A DNA stretch of 64,000 nt. It comes from Ceratothoa steindachneri. Lineage: Eukaryota > Arthropoda > Malacostraca > Isopoda > Cymothoidae. The notes under the pieces are model-generated. The model saw only the letters and a program-made list of their open reading frames with translations, ran no database searches and was not told the DNA's origin. The stretch lies in assembly GCA_963969495.1 (NCBI GenBank), contig OZ018321.1, positions 128,084,937 through 128,148,936 on the forward strand. The letters run 5' to 3'. The stretch's first letter is position 1. Every line of letters starts with the position of its first letter. Position numbers and translations under genes: made by a program. Positions 1 through 10,926 of this stretch are shown piece by piece.

Positions 1-740
1 TCGAATAATTTTAATACTTTTGTTACTGAAATTGTATAATTTTTAATAATTTTGTTACTGCAATCGAATAATTGGAATAGTTTGGTTAGTTAAGTCGAAT
101 AGTTTGAATAATTTTATTACTGAATCAAATAATTTTCAATCATTTTATTATTGAAGTCGAAGAATTTGAATACTTTTATTACCTAATCGAATAATTTTTA
201 ATAATTTTGATACTGAATTGAATAATTTGAGTATTTTTTTCCCTGTAATCGAAACTATTTTAATCATTTTGTAACAAATCGAATAATCTTAATATTAACA
301 TCCAATAATTTAATTAATTTAGTTGCTTAATCGAAAATTTTGAATACTTCTGTTTTTGAATTGAATAATTTTTAATATTTTTGCTACTGAATCGAATATT
401 TTTTAAACATTTGAATAAGTTGTTACTGAAATTAAAATTTTAACTATTTTTGTTATTAGAATTGAATAATTTGAAATTGAATAATTCGAATAATTTTGTT
501 ACATAATCAAATTATTTTTATATTTTTGTTACTAAATCGAATAATTTTTATATTTTTGTTACTCAATCGAATAATTTTTTAAATATTTTGTACCTGGAAT
601 TGAATAATTTTGTTAGTGAATTGAATAATTTTAAATCATTTTGTTACTGAGTGGAATAATTTGAATAATTTTGTTACTGAATCGAATTTTGAAAAATATT
701 TTTGATACTAAATCGAATCGTTTTTATTGAGTGAATTGTG
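1..740. repeat. AT-rich degenerate minisatellite, ~30-bp unit
   Basis: A motif close to TCGAATAATTT followed by AATAATTTTGTTACTGAA recurs with many substitutions and small indels at roughly 30-bp intervals. The array begins at or before the window edge and fades near 740. No reading frame of note is present. Unit length is judged by eye. Confidence 0.85.
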
Positions 741-857
741 TAAAGGTTGTTTAGTGAAGTTTATTAATTTTATCCCGAATTGTTCAAGTCTGGTACAACC
801 TACTACAAAAAGTAGACAGCGCTAAAGACAGAAATTATGAAAACCAAATTCGGTGAA

Positions 858-862
<5 letters not shown>

Positions 863-936
<74 letters not shown>
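863..936. repeat. (AT)n microsatellite
   Basis: Uninterrupted AT dinucleotide tract of about 74 bp, followed directly by a short C run and an A run. Confidence 0.98.
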
Positions 937-939
<3 letters not shown>

Positions 940-2085
940 CCCCAAAAAAACCCTCTTCAAATATTAGATGTATTACAGCCATATTAGCCTAATTCTTAAT
1001 TGGACCTACCATGTATGAGATTTTTTTTCTGGGTCCGTTAGGTGCCCCCAAATTTTTGGTTTGTATGTTTTTTGAAATATGATCTCCACGGAGGAGGGGG
1101 GGGGGGCTGTGAAACCTGAGGGGTGTGATGCTCAGCCACTTCTCTTTTTTAAAGCAGGACCTTGAGAAGTTAAACCTTGAGGAGTGGCGTTCATCAATCT
1201 ACTGTTCTCGAGTTTGAAGCGGACTAGCAAAGAGTTGGTATCACGACGGCTTGTAAGGAGAGAACCTCAAAGAAAGTAGTGAAGTTGGAGGAAGTAAGGA
1301 TGTATGGAAGATATAAAATTGGGGATCCTTCTGCTGGTAATGGGGCGGGAAGGGAAAACTGTGGATATTTGGGCCAGTAGGGCACAAGCCTTTAGATGTC
1401 ATCTGCAGGTACGTAAACGGATATATAAGGGGGGGAAATGGGTGGGGATGAGGCAGTAGAAAGAGAAAGCGGCAGAGAAATTGAAGACGTTAACCGCCCC
1501 CCCCCACCCGGAACCAACCGGATGAACTAGTGTCCCCTTCTCCCGGCCTTGGCCAGGGTTGAATGGACGAAGGCTGGTTGGCGACTAGCCCGCGATAGTA
1601 TTCACAGGCTAAGAAAATAGGCTAAAAGGCGCTTGGAAAAAAAGTGATTTTTAAGGGAAAAATGGATGTGTCTAGAAGGAATCAAGCCTAGTCTAGACTG
1701 CCGGGTCCACTGGGGCCGGAAGGGTACGCAGCTCCTCTTGGTGCCAAATATGACATTCTACATGGGCCCTCCGCTTGTGGGGTGGCGTTCATCAAGGTTC
1801 TCTTTTATCTCCTCTCCTATTTTATTCTAACTATGTTTACTGGAACATCAATCAGGGAATTGTTTATTTGATAATGTTTAATGGCATCTTGCACCCTTTG
1901 TTGGGTCCAAGCAGGCGTGGATAAGATAGTTCGAAATTTAAAAGAGGGTAAAAAGACGACCCGAGAGAATAACAGTTTTACTCGGAGAACTGGGGCGGGA
2001 GAGGGAGCAGCTCCTCCAGGTTTCATTTTTAGAAAGGGGATTACCTCTATTCCACCATCCATTCTCTTGCGAGGTCAGGCAATTG
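937..2085. other. Unclassified stretch with G/C runs
   Basis: No recognisable gene. It is more GC-rich than its surroundings, with homopolymer runs near 1091-1106 (G) and 1497-1506 (C). The 14-mer GTGGCGTTCATCAA occurs twice (about 1184 and 1782), suggesting a diverged internal duplication. Short frames at 1817-2062 and 1881-2105 overlap on opposite strands and match nothing I know. Confidence 0.5.
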
Positions 2086-2290
2086 GTGAAAATTTGAGCG
2101 AATAAATTTGAGCAAATAAATTTTGAGTGAATGATACATAATAAATTGAGCGAATAATAAATAATAGATTGAGTAAATAATAAATAATAAATTGAGCGAA
2201 TAAATTTGAGCGAATAATAAATAATAAATTGAGCGAATAATAAATAATAAATTGAGCGAATAAATTGAGTTAATAAATTTTAGTGAATAA
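2086..2290. repeat. Tandem repeat based on AATAAATTGAGCGAATAA
   Basis: AATTTGAGCGAATAAA and AATAAATTGAGCGAATAA recur at short intervals (~17-24 bp) through this block, with few substitutions compared with the other minisatellites here. Confidence 0.85.
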
Positions 2291-3589
2291 AAAAAAGTTT
2301 CGATATGTTACCCATTTAAAAAAAATGTGGAATTGCTTTACTGTTTTTAGCTTTGAAACTCATTTTTAAACGCGAAAGTGATTTAAGAAATCGATAAATG
2401 TCACTGTGAAGATGCAACGGTGTGTTTGTGCGTATATATGTGTATGTGTGTGTGTTCTATCCGGTCAAAGAAAGCCTGAAAAGTTAAACTGGATCCTTTT
2501 AGAATCATGTTCGACCTAGAAAATGGAATTTCCGCCCCACTGTACTAACGATTTTCTGGGTTGCGCTTTAATAACGCTTGAAGGGAGCTCAGCCATCTAA
2601 AAAATCATCATTTCACCACTTTTTTGGGGAGAACTCGACTGAAGAGGGAAGTATTCAAAAGGTTACCCCTGCAAAGATTTATATAGAAGATAAAGAAACC
2701 ACCAAAGGAGAATTGGAATAAGTGTTTAATGGGGTAGAAATGAAAGAAATGAGTAGAAAAAGATGGAAACAGAGAAATAAAAAGGGAGAAATAAGAAGGC
2801 GTGGTTTATTTGTAAAGGGGGAAGTTGAAACCCAAGCGGATTGCGGGAGCCTCGCCAAAGAAGGATTGAAGCAAATGAAGGAAATGCCACGGAAACAACC
2901 GTAGCTGAAGAAATTGAATGAATGATACTTCTACCAGAACATACACCCTGTTGTCATCCTTATGTTATTAAGGACCGAGAAAAACCTGAAACTACAAGGA
3001 TGTTCGGAAGGTATTCAAATCGTCTTCACTCAACAACTGCAGCACAACAGACAATTAAGTGCATTGCGAGATATCGACTGAAACGTTTCAGAGGACACCT
3101 CCAAACATGATTCGTGGTGTGGGAAATGTTAAATGCTGGGTATCTTCAAGGCCATTATAGGGTTATTTTACTTCCAGAATACTTTGTACTACCCTTCATT
3201 AAATTCCTCCACTTCGGCGCTGTTTCTTCACTGAATCTATAGAACGGGTGAAGATTTTAAGATATGTTCATACCTTTTCATATTAGCAAGTTAACAATAA
3301 TAATAAACAACAATTATTACTTAAATATTGCCATGGTTTTTTCATGCCATGTCGTTTTCCCTTTTCTTGTAGGAAAATTAAAGTGGGAGGTAAGGAAGGT
3401 AAGAGAGGAAATTGGTGTAAAAAATAGAGCTTTTTCACTCATTGGGTGTAATAATAATAACAATTATTACATCAATATTTCTTCTTTGATTGAAATTCAT
3501 TTTAAGGAGTGAAGTTGTGAAGTTCAATTAATCCATTCCTAGGCGAAGCGGGTCAACGTTCGAAACCAGGTAACGGTTCTATTTTAAGG
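2291..3589. other. Unclassified AT-rich stretch
   Basis: No supported gene. Two copies of a short AT-rich palindromic motif (AATAATAA then CAATTATTAC then AATATT) lie near 3295 and 3450. Small open frames at 2722-2904, 2922-3110 and 3264-3512 have no family features. Confidence 0.4.
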
Positions 3590-3830
3590 GAAAATCACGC
3601 GAGGACAACTCCCTTCCTAGAGAACAAAATCACTCGAGGAGAAAATACTCCGAGGACAAAGTCACTCCATGATCAAATTTTCTGAGAAAGAAATAAAGAC
3701 AAAATCTCTCAATGACAAAATTACTCAAGGGCGAATCCCACAGGATAAATTCAAAATCCAAATGACGACAAAATAAACAAGGGAAAATCCAGCTAAAATA
3801 AAATTCGGATCATCTCAAGAATAGAGAATC
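3590..3830. repeat. Degenerate short tandem repeat (GAGGACAAAATCACTC-like)
   Basis: Variants of GAGGACAAA and AAATCACTC alternate at intervals of about 15-20 bp, with heavy drift toward the 3' side. Confidence 0.6.
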
Positions 3831-6009
3831 CAATACTTTTAAGCTCTGTTTTTGATATGAGTAATTTTGTGCTTCTTCTTCTTAACATGGTGAGATTGGG
3901 TGACGACATGTTCGAGAGTTGTTTTTCCTCAACTTGTGGAGGACTTACTGCCAGTTGTGCTGAAAAAAATCTACTGGTCCAAATTCCCCATAAATCCCGA
4001 TGGTTTTTCTTAGTAATGCTAAATAAAAAAAAGCCAAATGTTTTAAAGACAAAACCTCCTTAAAAATTACCGGATCTTTTTGCCAAATCAAGAATTTAAC
4101 TAACGGATTGAATTAGTGTATTGCAAGAGCGTAAAATTTTGAAGAAGGGCATCAAGCAATCACGTTGGAATTTCTTTTAGGTTCGGTTATGTTAAGATAT
4201 CTAACCAAACCTAAAGCTTTCGGGGGAATGATGTTCAGTTGCCAAAGCTTTGAAAGGAAGGATGTTAAGATGACAGTTATAAGGATGTTAAAATGATCCA
4301 TCTAACCTAAACTCTTCTTCCCATGAGTGATTTGGTATTATCTAATCTTAACATAGTTAAATTGTGTTCGCTATTCTTGGCATTATCCCCAACTTCCCTT
4401 ATTTCACAATCACCCTACTGGACAGAATCCACCACCCTATCCTAATCTAACCCAACCTAACACTTCTAGAATGTTAATGCTACGCATAAATAAAGCCTTT
4501 ATACAACAATTCAGCTTGAAGTTTGTTACCTTTAACAAACTCAATCTTATCAGGGTGTGGAAGCAAAACGTGAACTAAATCTAAAGCTGAAGTTGCCTCA
4601 TGAAAGGTTGAACAAATTTCCAGATAATCCGCGAAACATAAATGCGTAAATCGTTCCTCTTGCTAAGGGAGCATAATTTAAAGCAAATAGTTTATAGGCT
4701 AAAAATAATCTCTTTAATATAATGGAGGGATTTTGTCCTTTTGGGATTTTCTCCCTGGGTGGAATTTGTCCTGATACCAGGAATCATGGTAATTCTAAAA
4801 ATTGAGGACGGGAAGGAAGAATTACGACAAAGAAATTTCTAAAAAATAGATCTATTGAAGAGGTGTTTTTAAAGGAAATTTAATTTTAAAGTCTAGTAAG
4901 ATTTAAAGGAAAAATTAAAGTTTATTCGCCGATTAAAGTGGTCATTGGTGCCGCGTTCAGCACATAAAGCCCTTCTTTCTCTTCTCCTGTTTACTCTTTT
5001 TCCTCGAAAAGGCCACTCTTTAATACTAGAAATATTCAAAGTATTTATCATAAAAATACATAATAATTCTCCCACTAAACTAATAATATCGCACTGATAC
5101 CTAATGGCAAAAACTCCAAGAAGTGAAGGTAAAGTTGCAACTATTATATTTGTCATTAAATGCAAAAATCTAAAGCTTGAGATTGCAAAAATCATCAAAT
5201 ATACAATATTTGTTAAACACACAAAAAATTTATTTTATTAGGAATTATATTGTTTAAATACGAAGTCCTTTTGTGGATTAAATATCCCATGAATAAACAT
5301 CGTAACGAAAATGCCCAAATGAGGACCATTAGCCTGTTAGTATAGAATGGGACTGGCCTTTGAGTGGACTAATTAGTCCTTGCTAGCTCCCTGTAAGTAT
5401 GTAATTATTTTGATCTTGAAGATTTTGATGCTTTGAAAACTTATGCAATTTAATCTAGCTTTTGAAAAAATAAAAGGGGATTAAAACCTCGCATGATGAA
5501 GGCCGATTGGCAGAGATTTACGACTTAATCCTCCTCCTTCACATATTGCTTCGTAGGAAAGAAAGCGACGAGGACCAAACCAGACTTCGTAAAGGAGCTG
5601 TATCGCAAAAACGATGCACCCATATGGGGCGAATAATAAGAGAGTGCAGCTATATTGCGTGGAAAATACGGTTGGGTGAGTGTGTTGAATGCCAAAAATA
5701 AAATCACTCTTGCGAAGCTTTAGGAGATCCGTTCGATTCCAGGCTTCAAAATGTTTCCTGCGGAAAAGAAATTATAGGAGGGGCATTTGTTTTTACTTTG
5801 TTTTTGCTTTTATTTCTTTATTTTACTATCATCAAGTCAGGTCCTATAAAGTGGGGGCTGTGCATATAAACGTCACTACAAAACTACTTCACCCCACCAA
5901 TTTACGACAATAACTTCATTTAATTTTAAAGGAAATTCCTACAAAAGTGTTTTTGAGAAAGATGGTCGAGAAAGTAGTGACTTACTTGCCGGCCCCCTCT
6001 AACGTTCTT
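3831..6009. other. Unclassified AT-rich intergenic sequence
   Basis: I see no supported gene or element. A 4190-4460 stretch is rich in CTAACC/CTAAACC-type words. A 109-codon minus frame (4893-5222) starts with a hydrophobic segment but has no recognisable domain and is treated as chance. A GTTCGATTCC word near 5731 resembles a Pol III B box but has no convincing tRNA fold around it. Confidence 0.4.
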
Positions 6010-6950
6010 ATGCTAGGTGGGGGCCCCTAGGATTACAACCACGCTCATAGAGTGGGGCCACAGGACCCTAAGAAAGGAGATATTGTGTGTAATGCGTGTT
6101 TGTGTGAAGTTTGAGCAGTATACGTGTAGGTGTGTGATGCCTGTGCTTTGCTTGCATATTGGTGGCGGGGCGAGGCTTATTTTCTGTTTGTATTGTTGTG
6201 GTGGAGTGGATTGGCCTAGCCTGAAGTGAGAGGGGATTAATCTGTGTGATCTGTGTAGTGATTTCTCTGATTGATTTATTGAGGGGGTGGGGGGCTTGTT
6301 CAGGTTGTGCTTTAGTGGTAATGTGTTCAAGTGTCTTTGAGAGATGGTAGTGGTGGGGTTTAGTGGTGTGAGAGGTAGGTTGTTTTTTTTTTCTAGTATC
6401 TGGGTTGTGGGAACTTTGCTTTGGTTGGGGTAGGGATGTCTACCCGACTCATGTCTAGGTGGATTTTGAGTGGGAGTATTTTTGTCTTAGCGTGTAGGTG
6501 TGGGGGGTGTCTGCTACGTGTATATACTCTGATTGTTGGAGTGCTTAGTTCTGTGTGGTTTGGAGTGTGTTCAAGTGAGATTTCGCTGTGATTGGGTGCT
6601 ATGCTGGTGCTGCGTAGTTTAGAATGTTGCGAATGAATGTATAGATTGATGAGCGCCTCTTTATGTTATGCAAATGTAATGTGTGATAGTGCTTTGAGGC
6701 GTTGATTTTTTCTGTCGCTTTGTTTGTAATGTTTGTTGCGCGGGTTTTGAATGCCATGTGAGTGTCTAGTGTGAGTCATAGGAGGGTGGAGTGGTTTGTT
6801 AGGGGCAGATGTTGTCTGTTTAGTCTGATTTGGGGGTATTTGATCGAATCGTAGTAGTCGAGTGTGAAAAGCGTTACTGTGGATTTGTTGGCTGCGGTTG
6901 TGAGTCAGTCAGTGTTCTAGTGTATTTATATGTTGTTGAAGTGTTTTGCT
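6010..6950. other. Strand-asymmetric GT-rich block
   Basis: For about 940 bp the + strand is dominated by G and T (TGTGTG, GGTGTG and GGGGTGGGG words) with few A and C, unlike both flanks. It ends at the (AT)n tract starting at 6954. No protein family is recognisable in either strand. It could be a decayed GT-type repeat or a strand-biased tandem array. Confidence 0.7.
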
Positions 6951-6952
6951 TG

Positions 6953-6953
<1 letters not shown>

Positions 6954-7032
<79 letters not shown>
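6954..7032. repeat. (AT)n microsatellite
   Basis: About 79 bp of pure AT dinucleotide, directly after the GT-rich block. Confidence 0.98.
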
Positions 7033-7036
<4 letters not shown>

Positions 7037-7225
7037 GTATATATCATCATTCTCTCGTGCTACTTTGAGAGATATATACATTTGTATATCTGCCACGCGT
7101 TTACCTATTCCTCATTTATTCTTTGAATTCCCAATTAATTTTCTATTTTTTTTTATAGTCTCCGTTAAAGCTAGCGAAAGTGTTCCTTAAAAGCTATTCT
7201 ATTCTGAGAATTTTTTTGTTCTCTG

Positions 7226-7320
7226 CGTAGCGTAGTGTACTAACGGCATACTTTCAACTGTGATCAAAGCGGTGCTCGCTGCCTCAGTGTGCCTGGTTCG
7301 AATCGCTTCCCTGCACGGAT
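7226..7320 (+). repeat. tRNA-like SINE head (Pol III boxes)
   Basis: TAGCGTAGTGTACTAACGGCA resembles an A box and CTGGTTCGAATCGC carries a perfect GGTTCGAATC B box about 70 bp downstream. The region between does not fold into a convincing anticodon arm, so a tRNA-derived SINE fragment is more likely than a working tRNA. Spacing and box quality are the only evidence. Confidence 0.45.
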
Positions 7321-7391
7321 TTTTTCGAAAAAAGGTAATAAAAATATTACTGCAAGGAAAAATTGTTCCGTTTTCCCTTTCAATGTGGTTC

Positions 7392-7392
7392 A

Positions 7393-7459
<67 letters not shown>
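7392..7459. repeat. (AT)n microsatellite beside PLE-1
   Basis: About 68 bp AT tract with one phase break; 40 bp later the left inverted arm of PLE-1 begins. Confidence 0.97.
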
Positions 7460-7464
<5 letters not shown>

Positions 7465-7499
7465 GAATAACTCACAAAGTTGCACGTGACCTTCGCAAT

Positions 7500-9267
7500 G
7501 AATGCAATGTCCCGCAGGAAAAATAAAAAGGTGTTTCCAAGTACTTTCGAACTTTATTCAGTTCATTCTCAAAGATAAATACAAGAGAAAATAATATAAT
7601 AAGGGTATATATAAGCTACTAAAAGATAAAGGACAGCCTCTAAGACAAGAAATCACCAATGAGGAAGTAGGAGAGGGATGGGTAAATTAACATTAAGATT
7701 TAGCTATAACAGGTAGCAAGGTCAAAGCGACAGGCAAGAAAGAATCAAGAACAGAGCCAAAAGGGTTAAAACAATTAACGGATAAAGCAATAGTCTAAAG
7801 AGGGAGATTAGTGGAGACACGAGAAGTAAATTGATACTAAGGGGAGAGGTACAAGGAGAGAGGAAGAGAAATAAAATAATGTTAATACAAAACGAATGCA
7901 ATAATTAAATTGACAAATCGGGTTCCCATAAAAATGAAAATTGCAAACAAATTAGGAACATAAGTCGAAGCTAATTTCTTTAATAATGAGTTTTTTCATA
8001 ACATCAATTTTAAAAAAAGCCAGGGGAAATGTTAAAGTTATTAAAGTGGTTTATACATGAAAATTCAACAAGGTTTCGTTTAATTGAGTCATTTGAGCGA
8101 AAAATATATTTTGCTAAATTCCAATTAATTAAGTAGTTATTTTCAGAAATATTTACAGCTCTCCTAACATTGTATTTATTCTGATTAATACGGTCAGATA
8201 ATTGCTTTCCTGTCTGTCCAAAATAATTACTTAGACAAACAGAAAATTCGACCGAATAGACCCGTATTTGGAAGCAACTGAAATGTTAAAATTTTTTAAA
8301 AGATGGGGAAGGTCAATGAAACAAAAAGAGAAGGGTAAAACGAAAATGTATTTACCATTAAAAGGGATAGCAGGAGCTGTATTATAGAACGTCTTTTTTT
8401 GCAGTGGAAAGACATTTAGAAGATAAGGATAAGGGTAACATATTTTATGGTCAATTTTAAAGATATTGGAGAATTCAGAATCCATATATTCAGGACTAAC
8501 GAGGTTTGACTTTGGAACTATGCGAAGAGTAAAAATGAATATAAGAGTTTGAATTAATAGGTTTGTGATAGACAGAGTATTTAAAACCAGTCGGTGTTCT
8601 ATGAATAATAAGATCGAGAAAGGGAAGTGTTCTATTATTTTCAACCTCATGGGTAAATTCAATGTAAGGGATGAGTGAATTAAGTTTGGTTAAAAATTTA
8701 TTAGCTCAAATAACTCAATTAAAAGAAATCTTGTTGATTGTTCATGTATAAGTCAATTTAATAACTTTAACATTTCCCCGGGCCTACTTAAAATTGTTTT
8801 TTTTTCTGAAAAAACTCATTTTTAAAGAAATTAGTTTTGACCTATGTGCCTAATTTGTTTGCAATTTTCATTTTTATGGGATTCCGATTTGCCAATTTAA
8901 TTATTGCATTGATTTTGTATTAACATTATTTTATTTCTCTTCCTCTCTCCTTGTGCCTCTTCTCTTCGTATCAATTTACTTCTCGTGTCTCTCCTAATCT
9001 CCCTCTCTGGATAATTGTTTATCCCTTAATTGTTTTAACCCATTTGGTTCTGTTCTTGATTATTTCTTGCCTCTCGGTTTGACCTTACTCATCCCTATCC
9101 TACTTCCCCATTGGTGATTTCTTGTCTTAGAGGCGGTCCTTTATCTTTTACTAGCTTATATATACCCTTATTATATTATTTTCTCTTGTAGTTATCCTTG
9201 AAAATGAACTGAATAAAGTTCGAAAGTTTTTGGAAACACCTTTTTATTTTTCCTGCGGGACATTGCA

Positions 9268-9270
<3 letters not shown>
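7500..9270 (-). mobile_element. Penelope-like element copy 1 with ~600-bp inverted arms
   Basis: The sequences 7500-8108 and 8695-9270 are inverted copies of each other. Both ends read GAATGCAATGTCCCGCAGG, and inner ends match through the SIKRNLV coding segment. The minus strand between and within the left arm encodes the C-terminal RT and GIY-YIG part of a PLE. The right arm is a plus-strand copy of the same element's 3' end (the last coding codons plus 3' UTR). Inverted or tandem terminal repeats are typical of PLEs. The element is 5'-truncated at the inversion junction near 8695 and is bracketed by (AT)n tracts at 7392-7459 and 9271-9304. A related 3'-UTR fragment lies at 28557-28745. Confidence 0.88.
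8010..8694 (-). pseudogene. PLE-1 RT C-terminus and GIY-YIG endonuclease, broken
   Basis: On the minus strand the frame runs from an RT thumb region (IEFTHEVENNRTLPFLDL, then TGFKYSVYHKP) into the connector (KKTFYNTAP, FNGKYIF) and the GIY-YIG core NYFGQTGKQLSDR. It ends SIKRNLVEFSC...NISPGFF followed by a TAA at 8010-8012. PLE RT plus GIY-YIG polymerises and nicks DNA during target-primed reverse transcription. The YxDD region is missing because the copy starts downstream of it. The GIY half of the endonuclease is deleted, at least one stop separates the RT part from the connector, and the reading frame changes between connector and YFG. The copy is dead. Confidence 0.85.

Positions 9271-9304
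<34 letters not shown>
9271..9304. repeat. (AT)n tract between PLE-1 and PLE-2
   Basis: 34 bp of AT lies exactly between the outer end of the PLE-1 right arm and the outer end of the PLE-2 left arm. Confidence 0.95.
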
Positions 9305-9306
<2 letters not shown>

Positions 9307-9342
9307 TTGAAATATCCCACAGGAAAATAATACACAGAATAA

Positions 9343-9376
9343 GCCCAAGCGCTTTCGTGTTTACATCATCAGGGGC
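9343..9376 (-). ncRNA. Hammerhead ribozyme core in PLE-2 left arm
   Basis: Read on the minus strand: GCCC, then CTGATGA, a 2-bp stem II (GT/AC around AAAC), then GAAA, then the self-complementary AGCGCT, a T, and GGGC pairing with the initial GCCC. These are the conserved elements of a type I hammerhead in correct order, with cleavage expected after the T before GGGC. The very short stems suggest a dimeric minimal ribozyme of the kind reported for PLEs. Activity is inference. Confidence 0.65.
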
Positions 9377-9699
9377 AGAAGAACAATGGAATAAAGAAAC
9401 AGTTAATAAACAGAGAAAAGTGACTTGATTAAAACATACTGACGAACAAAGACAATCGTTTAGGGGGGAAGGAACTAACTGACGAACAAATGAATAGCCC
9501 ATCCGTAGAACTACATTATACTAATCAATTAAACAAATTAAATTTATATTGTAAACAAATATTATTCATGATCCAATTATCTAATTTAAAAAGACCCTCA
9601 TTTGGATTGATTTAATGTTATGGGAGAATTTTCTTTCAATAAAGTTGGGCACAAAAATAATGCATTTCGCATTAAACCAATCTATTTGATGGTTCAAAG

Positions 9700-10714
9700 T
9701 AGATTGATGAATAAACAGTGCATTTGAAGTTTGCTCCGTTCAACAACAGTACTTATTTTGTTTAATTCTCACATCTAGGCTTTTTGTTGACTGGCCTATG
9801 TAAAAACCGAGACAACATTTGCACGGAATTTTATAATTACAGGCCATTTTATTAGGGGCAGAATTTTTAATTACTAAATTTTTTAACGTGGAATTATTAG
9901 AGAATACGCGATAACATTAAAATATTTTAATAATTTAGGAATATGAGACAAGTGTTTATTAAAAGGGAGCGTTAGAATATTATTTCGCGTAAATGAGTAT
10001 TTAATTTTATTTCCATAAAAGAACTGCTTAGCTCTGCGCATGAAATCATTGAGAAAATAAGATGGATAGTTTAACATTTTACTAAATATTTTAATTGCTT
10101 CTAACGCTTCATCGATAAATTATGGGTCACATACTCTAAAGGCACGCAAATGCAAAGAAATAAAAGCTGATTTTTTAGTTTTTTGCGGATGATTCGAATA
10201 ATAATGGATGCAAGACGAAACATGAGTTGGCTTCCAGAAAACCGAGAACTTAAAACCTTGCGGCGTACGGTGTACCATGGTGTCTAAAAAAGATAATTCT
10301 CCGGCTTCTTCCAATTCATGAGTGAAATTAATTGAGGCAACGAGGTTATTTAGGGCACCAAGAAAATTAGTTCCGTTACACTCAATAGGCCAAATACAAA
10401 ATACATCATCTACATAACGGTACCAAATAGCATTTTGGGGGAGGATGGGGGCTAGTAACTTAGACTCAAAAAATTCCATATACAAACAACTCAACGACGG
10501 GAGAGAGGGTTTCCCATAGCCATGCCGAAACGTTGGAGATACCATTTATCATTAAAACTAAACGAAGAGTTTAAGATGCAAAGTTTGATTAAATCTATAC
10601 AAGCATGTGTAGGAATGGGCAATGAAATATGTTCAAGTGCTTTCGGTAACCACATGAGCAAACCATTCACGAGGATTTTTGTAAATAAGGAGAAAACATC
10701 GAAGCTAATTATTT
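9700..10714 (-). pseudogene. PLE-2 reverse transcriptase and GIY-YIG endonuclease, frameshifted
   Basis: Reading down the minus strand: RT motif A ISFDVFSLFTKI (~10690-10660), motif B FGMAMGNPLS (~10515), motif C YRYVDDVFCIWP (~10410), the thumb with PQGFKFSVFWKPTH, then RRAKQFFYGNK and a GIY-YIG module NYKIPCKCC followed by FYIGQSTKSL (~9825-9780). The three catalytic aspartates of motifs A and C are kept. A one-base loss near 10500 shifts the frame between motif B and the following segment. Stops occur after FRVCDP and in the linker to the endonuclease. It is related to but distinct from PLE-1 and PLE-5. Confidence 0.87.
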
Positions 10715-10760
10715 CAAATTTCTCTATTTATTGATTGTTTCTCTATTCCATTGTTCTTCT

Positions 10761-10794
10761 GCCCCTGATGATGTAAAGACGAAAGCGCTTGGGC
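10761..10794 (+). ncRNA. Hammerhead ribozyme core in PLE-2 right arm
   Basis: Mirror copy of the left-arm motif: GCCC (10761-10764), CTGATGA (10765-10771), GT-AAAG-AC stem II (10773-10780), GAAA (10781-10784), palindromic AGCGCT (10784-10789), T (10790) and GGGC (10791-10794). One loop base differs from the left arm, and the pairing bases are kept. Conservation of every core base in both arms supports a functional motif rather than chance. Confidence 0.65.
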
Positions 10795-10865
10795 TTATTC
10801 TTTGTATTATTTTTTTTTGAGATATTTCAAGCATCATAGATCACGTGTTTTTTGGTGATTATTTT

Positions 10866-10868
<3 letters not shown>

Positions 10869-10911
<43 letters not shown>
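10869..10911. repeat. (AT)n tract
   Basis: About 43 bp AT tract between the PLE-2 right end and the TSD of the hAT element. It was probably originally the border of PLE-3. Confidence 0.95.
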
Positions 10912-10914
<3 letters not shown>

Positions 10915-10926
10915 CATTGCTACGAT

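Larger units (their letters stand above)
9305..10832 (-). mobile_element. Penelope-like element copy 2 with ~115-bp inverted terminal arms
   Basis: The left arm (9305-~9420) and the right arm (~10715-10832) are reverse complements with few mismatches. Both start GCTTGAAATATC at their outer ends and share the AAGCGCTTTCGT and CATCATCAGGGGCAG segments. The coding strand between them is minus. The arms contain a hammerhead-ribozyme core (separate entries), a feature known from the terminal repeats of many PLEs. The left boundary abuts an (AT)n tract directly; another (AT)n begins 36 bp past the right end. Confidence 0.9.

Noticed and set aside
4893..5222. 109-codon minus frame with hydrophobic start
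   Set aside because: AT-rich codons give hydrophobic residues by composition; no domain, no neighbours, length within chance.
9195..9245. Possible hammerhead in PLE-1 arms (CTGAATA...GAAAGTACTT)
   Set aside because: The order resembles the PLE-2 motif and stem III is palindromic, but G8 is replaced, stem I does not pair and the CTGA region instead forms its own hairpin; at most a decayed relic.
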